Source: Chitinophaga sp. sic0106
Lineage (GTDB): Bacteria; Bacteroidota; Bacteroidia; Chitinophagales; Chitinophagaceae
Assembly (NCBI RefSeq): GCF_019219075.1
Contig: NZ_JAHUWJ010000022.1
Location: 1-64,000, forward strand
Length of the DNA: 64,000 bases
Direction of reading: 5' to 3'
The notes beneath the pieces were generated by a model that saw nothing but the letters and a program-made list of their open reading frames with translations, ran no database searches and was not told the origin of the DNA. Position numbers and translations under genes: made by a program. Shown here piece by piece: positions 61,100 through 64,000 of this stretch (position 1 is its first letter; each line of letters opens with the position of its first letter).

Positions 61100-63460
61100 A
61101 TGCAATTCCTTAAGTTAACATCCGCTGCGCTGTTTGCGGCAGGCACCGCCTTGTGGGCCACGCCCCTGGCTGCTCAGCAAAATACCGACTCCCTTCAGCT
61201 CGCAGCAGTAGTGAAAGCCCTGCCGCCTTTATCACCTGTAAAATCCGGTCAGACTACTTTAACGCTGCCCCAAGCCCCCGCAGGCTATCAGCTGCTGCTG
61301 AAAGGCTCCGACAGGATACCAGTCATTAACCTGGACGGGCACGTGACCACTCCCCTTACGGATGCCACCGTAAACCTGTACTTCGTATTGCAACGCCAGT
61401 CCGATGGTACGGAAATGGATGCCCCTATGTCTGTTCTTGTTTCAGGGAGATACGGGCCGCCGCCGGCAGAACAGCCCTTCGTAATTCCGGCACTGCGCGA
61501 ATGGCATAGTTACGCAGGCAACTATATACTGACCCCAAAGGCAAGAGTTATCATAGACCCGGTGTATGCCAAACAACTGGAAAGCGTAGCACAGCGTCTC
61601 ACCGCTGATATAGCTGCTACCACATCTGCCTATAAAATAACTTACAAAACCGGTAAACCTGTTGCCGGCGATATATGGCTGACATTAGCCGGCGCAGATG
61701 CTAATCTTGGCCAGGAAGGCTATCAGCTGGACATCAACGAGGTAGTAACGGTAACGGCTACACACCCAACCGGAGCCTTGTGGGGAGCACAAACCATCCT
61801 GCAGCTGCTGCAGCAGTCGCCCACCCGCAACACGCTACCAAAGGGGATCACACGTGATTACCCTAAATACGCAGTGCGTGGCTTCGTGCTTGATGCCGGC
61901 AGAAAGTTTTTCACGATGGATTTCCTCCGGAACTACGTGAAATTCATGTCTTACTATAAGATGAATGACTTCCATGTACACCTGAACGACAACGGATTTG
62001 CCAAGTTTTTCGGGGATAACTGGGATAGTACCTATTCCGCCTTCCGCCTCGAAAACAGTACCTACCCAGGCCTTACCGCCGAAGATGGTTCCTACTCCAA
62101 AAAAGAATTCATTGCCCTGCAACGTATGGCCGACAGCTTCGGCGTTCGCATCATCCCGGAAATAGATGTGCCGGCACATTCCCTCGCATTGAGTAAAGCC
62201 CTGCCGGCAGTAGCCAGCGATAAATATGGCCGTGACCATCTCAACCTCGAACCTGTATCCTGGCAAATGGTGGACAATATTTTTAAAGAATACCTGGAAG
62301 GCCCGGAGCCAGTATTTGTTGGCAATGAAGTACATATCGGCACCGATGAATACGACAAAAAAGAATCAGAAAAATTCAGGGCATTCACCGACCACCTGAT
62401 AAAATATGTGGAAGGATACGGCAAGAAAGTAAGGATGTGGGGCTCACTGACGCATGCAAAAGGTACGACTCCTGTGAAATCAGACGGAGTTACCATGAAT
62501 GCCTGGTACAACGGCTATGCCGAACCCCGCGACATGATTAAGCTGGGCTACGACCTTATCAGTACCCCGGACGGTTGGCTGTATATAGTGCCCGCAGCCG
62601 GCTACTATTACGACTACCTTAATATCTCCCGGCTATACAACAAATGGGAGCCGAATATGATTGGCAAAGAAGTATTTCCGTTCGGACATCCGAAAATTAA
62701 AGGCGGTGCCTTTGCTGTCTGGAATGATCATCCGGGCAATGGCATCACCGCTGAGGATGTACATGACCGGGCCTTTCCGGCCATGCAGGTCATGGCTGAG
62801 AAAATGTGGACCGGCTACAACGCACAACAACCGTATGAAACTTACCTCAGTAAAAGTAAACATCTGCCTGAAGGCCCAGGGCTGAACCTGCAATATAAAT
62901 TAAACAGTAAGGATTCCATACTGATATCATATGATTTCAGGAACAAGAAAGATGGCAGCGGCAATAAGCACGATGCCTCCTCACTGGTAAATGCTGCTAT
63001 ATCAGGTAAACTGACACTGAATGGCGGCAGGAGCTACCTGCAAACGCCAGTAGATGCTATCGGTTACGGCTATACGATTTGCTTTGACATTAACCCGGGA
63101 AAAAATAACAAACCAAATGCGGTCCTATTCTCCGGCCCCACCGGCAGTGTAAAACTATTGCAGCAGCAAACCGGCAAACTCGGTTTCAGCAGAGAAGGCT
63201 ACGACTACTACTTCAATTATGCGGTTCCTGCGGAAACCTGGACGCATATTGAGATTTCCGGTGATAACAAAGGCACCTCCCTGTTTGTAAATGGTATATT
63301 AACAGAACGGCTGGAAGGAGCTAAAATATCTTTTACCAACACGAAAGATAAGATTGCGAAGGTGCAAACGCTGGTGTTTCCATTTAAGTATATTGGGGAT
63401 AGTGCGAATGCTTTTGTGGGTGAGTTGAAGAATATTAAAGTTTTGAACGGAAAAAAATAG
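61100..63460 (+). CDS. GH20 beta-N-acetylhexosaminidase with C-terminal LamG-like domain
   Basis: A 786-residue secreted enzyme that removes terminal GlcNAc or GalNAc, for example from chitin oligosaccharides. It has a signal peptide to about residue 25, a GH20b N-terminal domain (about 130-245), and the GH20 barrel (about 250-580) starting KYAVRGFVLDAGRKFF with the catalytic pair Asp416-Glu417 in HIGTDEYD. A concanavalin A/LamG-like domain (about 620-786, SYLQTPVDAIGYGYTICFDI and WTHIEISGDNKGTSLFVNG) follows and may bind glycan. No T9SS C-terminal sorting domain is evident. The gene looks monocistronic. Confidence 0.93.
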   Translation: MQFLKLTSAALFAAGTALWATPLAAQQNTDSLQLAAVVKALPPLSPVKSGQTTLTLPQAPAGYQLLLKGSDRIPVINLDGHVTTPLTDATVNLYFVLQRQSDGTEMDAPMSVLVSGRYGPPPAEQPFVIPALREWHSYAGNYILTPKARVIIDPVYAKQLESVAQRLTADIAATTSAYKITYKTGKPVAGDIWLTLAGADANLGQEGYQLDINEVVTVTATHPTGALWGAQTILQLLQQSPTRNTLPKGITRDYPKYAVRGFVLDAGRKFFTMDFLRNYVKFMSYYKMNDFHVHLNDNGFAKFFGDNWDSTYSAFRLENSTYPGLTAEDGSYSKKEFIALQRMADSFGVRIIPEIDVPAHSLALSKALPAVASDKYGRDHLNLEPVSWQMVDNIFKEYLEGPEPVFVGNEVHIGTDEYDKKESEKFRAFTDHLIKYVEGYGKKVRMWGSLTHAKGTTPVKSDGVTMNAWYNGYAEPRDMIKLGYDLISTPDGWLYIVPAAGYYYDYLNISRLYNKWEPNMIGKEVFPFGHPKIKGGAFAVWNDHPGNGITAEDVHDRAFPAMQVMAEKMWTGYNAQQPYETYLSKSKHLPEGPGLNLQYKLNSKDSILISYDFRNKKDGSGNKHDASSLVNAAISGKLTLNGGRSYLQTPVDAIGYGYTICFDINPGKNNKPNAVLFSGPTGSVKLLQQQTGKLGFSREGYDYYFNYAVPAETWTHIEISGDNKGTSLFVNGILTERLEGAKISFTNTKDKIAKVQTLVFPFKYIGDSANAFVGELKNIKVLNGKK

Positions 63461-63496
63461 AATTCCTACAAACTCTTTAAAACCAGTTTTAACAAT

Positions 63497-63548
63497 CAGT
63501 TTTTTAAAGTCATTTAAATTCAATGATTCGAATGGCTTTAAAAAACTG
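63497..63548. terminator. Hairpin after the GH20 gene
   Basis: CAGTTTTTTAAAGTCATT (63497-63514) pairs with AATGGCTTTAAAAAACTG (63531-63548), 18 bp with one wobble and a 16-nt loop. It is AT-rich and lies 37 nt after the stop; no T tract follows, but the arms themselves carry A6/T6 runs. Confidence 0.6.
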
Positions 63549-63588
63549 AAAATCAACAATTTAAATTTTAAAAATTTGGTATTTGAAT

Positions 63589-63620
63589 TTTGATTTTATC
63601 CTTAGTAAATCGTATTTTAG
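63589..63620 (+). promoter_or_regulatory. Promoter of the right-edge gene
   Basis: TTTG (63589-63592), a 20-nt spacer and TATTTTAG (63613-63620, one base off the -7 consensus), 30 nt before the ATG. Confidence 0.45.
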
Positions 63621-63650
63621 TAGAAAGAAATATGAACTTCATTTAAGTTT

Positions 63651-64000
63651 ATGGCAGAAACAATATTAGAAAAAGAATCGGTGGTTGATTACTGGATTTC
63701 CACTAATCCAGAAAATCATACACACTATTTTCTGAGCTTTGATCAGTGTATTATTGTTAATCTCATAAATCATCATTACGAAACCAGAATTATTAATTCC
63801 GCCAAGAACAAAAAAGGCATCTGTATTCGTATTGCATTTGAGAAGCCAGAACTAATTGAGGCCCATGAGCTGGAATTGATATTATACCTAAAAGAAGGCG
63901 AGCTTGATAAACTCTTACGCGAGGCTAAAGAGTCGGACATAAAAAAGGCTGAGGCACGCTGTTTATCAGTAAAATTGGATATAGAAAAAGAGGTAAGCAT
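63651..64000 (+). CDS. Unknown gene, truncated by the window edge
   Basis: An open frame of 116 codons from ATG 63651 to the window end without a stop. The protein begins MAETILEKESVVDYWIS and is soluble and charged, with a predicted helical, Glu/Lys-rich end (LKEGELDKLLREAKESDIKK). No family recognised. It is preceded by a plausible promoter. Codon use is clearly more AT-rich than in the rest of the window (many AAT, ATT, TTA, AAA), which suggests the start of an accessory or transferred region to the right. Confidence 0.65.
   Translation, partial: MAETILEKESVVDYWISTNPENHTHYFLSFDQCIIVNLINHHYETRIINSAKNKKGICIRIAFEKPELIEAHELELILYLKEGELDKLLREAKESDIKKAEARCLSVKLDIEKEVS

Noticed and set aside
63776..64000. 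Minus-strand frame of 74 codons at the right edge
   Set aside because: It is the shadow of the plus-strand frame from 63651, which has an ATG and a promoter.
1..64000. CRISPR arrays, tRNA, rRNA, insertion sequences, prophage
   Set aside because: No regular spacer-repeat array, no cloverleaf with a TTC loop, and no transposase, integrase or phage structural gene was seen. The heptamer tract has no spacers and is not a CRISPR.

Overview
The window looks like chromosome from a Bacteroidota bacterium, most likely a chitinolytic Chitinophagaceae member close to Chitinophaga. This is inferred from gene content, not from a database search. Pointers are a giant SprA-type outer-membrane channel of the type IX secretion system, DUF4296 and DUF4835 proteins, a bamD-rpoZ-coaBC run, a Bacteroidota-style division cluster with a PASTA-tailed FtsI, the futalosine menaquinone pathway, GH20 and GH123-like N-acetylhexosaminidases, and promoters of the form TTTG-N18..21-TAnnTTTG. 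Almost all the sequence is ordinary housekeeping DNA. I see no CRISPR array, tRNA, rRNA, prophage or insertion sequence.

Layout. 1-9.3 kb: ruvA and sprA on the minus strand, diverging from fabH. 9.3-14.3 kb: a small lipoprotein, a TPR sensor histidine kinase overlapping a second kinase-like gene that has lost its phospho-accepting histidine, a NUDIX-fold regulator and a DinB protein. 14.3-21.9 kb: two GNAT acetyltransferases, fabD, folE plus a PTPS/QueD-family gene, mqnB-mqnD, a photolyase and a class IV aminotransferase. 22-27.3 kb: a long minus-strand run read as bamD, rpoZ, coaBC, DUF4835, DUF4296, scoA, scoB. 27.8-44.6 kb: the division and cell-wall (dcw) cluster mraZ, rsmH, ftsL, ftsI, murE, mraY, murD, ftsW, murG, murC, ftsQ, ftsA, ftsZ, with no murF, murB or ddl. 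44.7-50.3 kb: a GH123-like enzyme, kup and an OmpA-family protein, all minus strand. 50.6-56.7 kb: a polyprenyl diphosphate synthase, recJ, a lipoprotein esterase, a heptanucleotide repeat tract and htpG. 57.1-63.5 kb: rpsF-rpsR-rplI, a lipoprotein, a rhomboid protease, two small exported proteins and a GH20 hexosaminidase. From 63.65 kb an AT-rich unknown gene runs off the right edge.

How the genes work together. The dcw cluster makes lipid II (murE, mraY, murD, murG, murC) and the divisome (ftsL, ftsI, ftsW, ftsQ, ftsA, ftsZ). It is preceded by three AAAGTG-type boxes at exact 10-nt spacing, the expected operator for its first gene product, MraZ. fabH and fabD start fatty-acid synthesis, mqnB/mqnD and the polyprenyl synthase serve menaquinone, and bamD with the OmpA protein serves the outer membrane.

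The least expected signals are non-coding or degenerate: tandem long hairpins, many with three-base loops, between genes; 28 in-register copies of a GCGGTAA-like heptamer; a predicted three-way-junction RNA between ftsL and ftsI; interleaved inverted repeats before ftsZ; a promoter enclosed by palindrome arms; and the kinase/pseudokinase pair. I did not find a clearly new multi-gene system; the pair and the structured division-gene leaders are the best candidates for undescribed biology.
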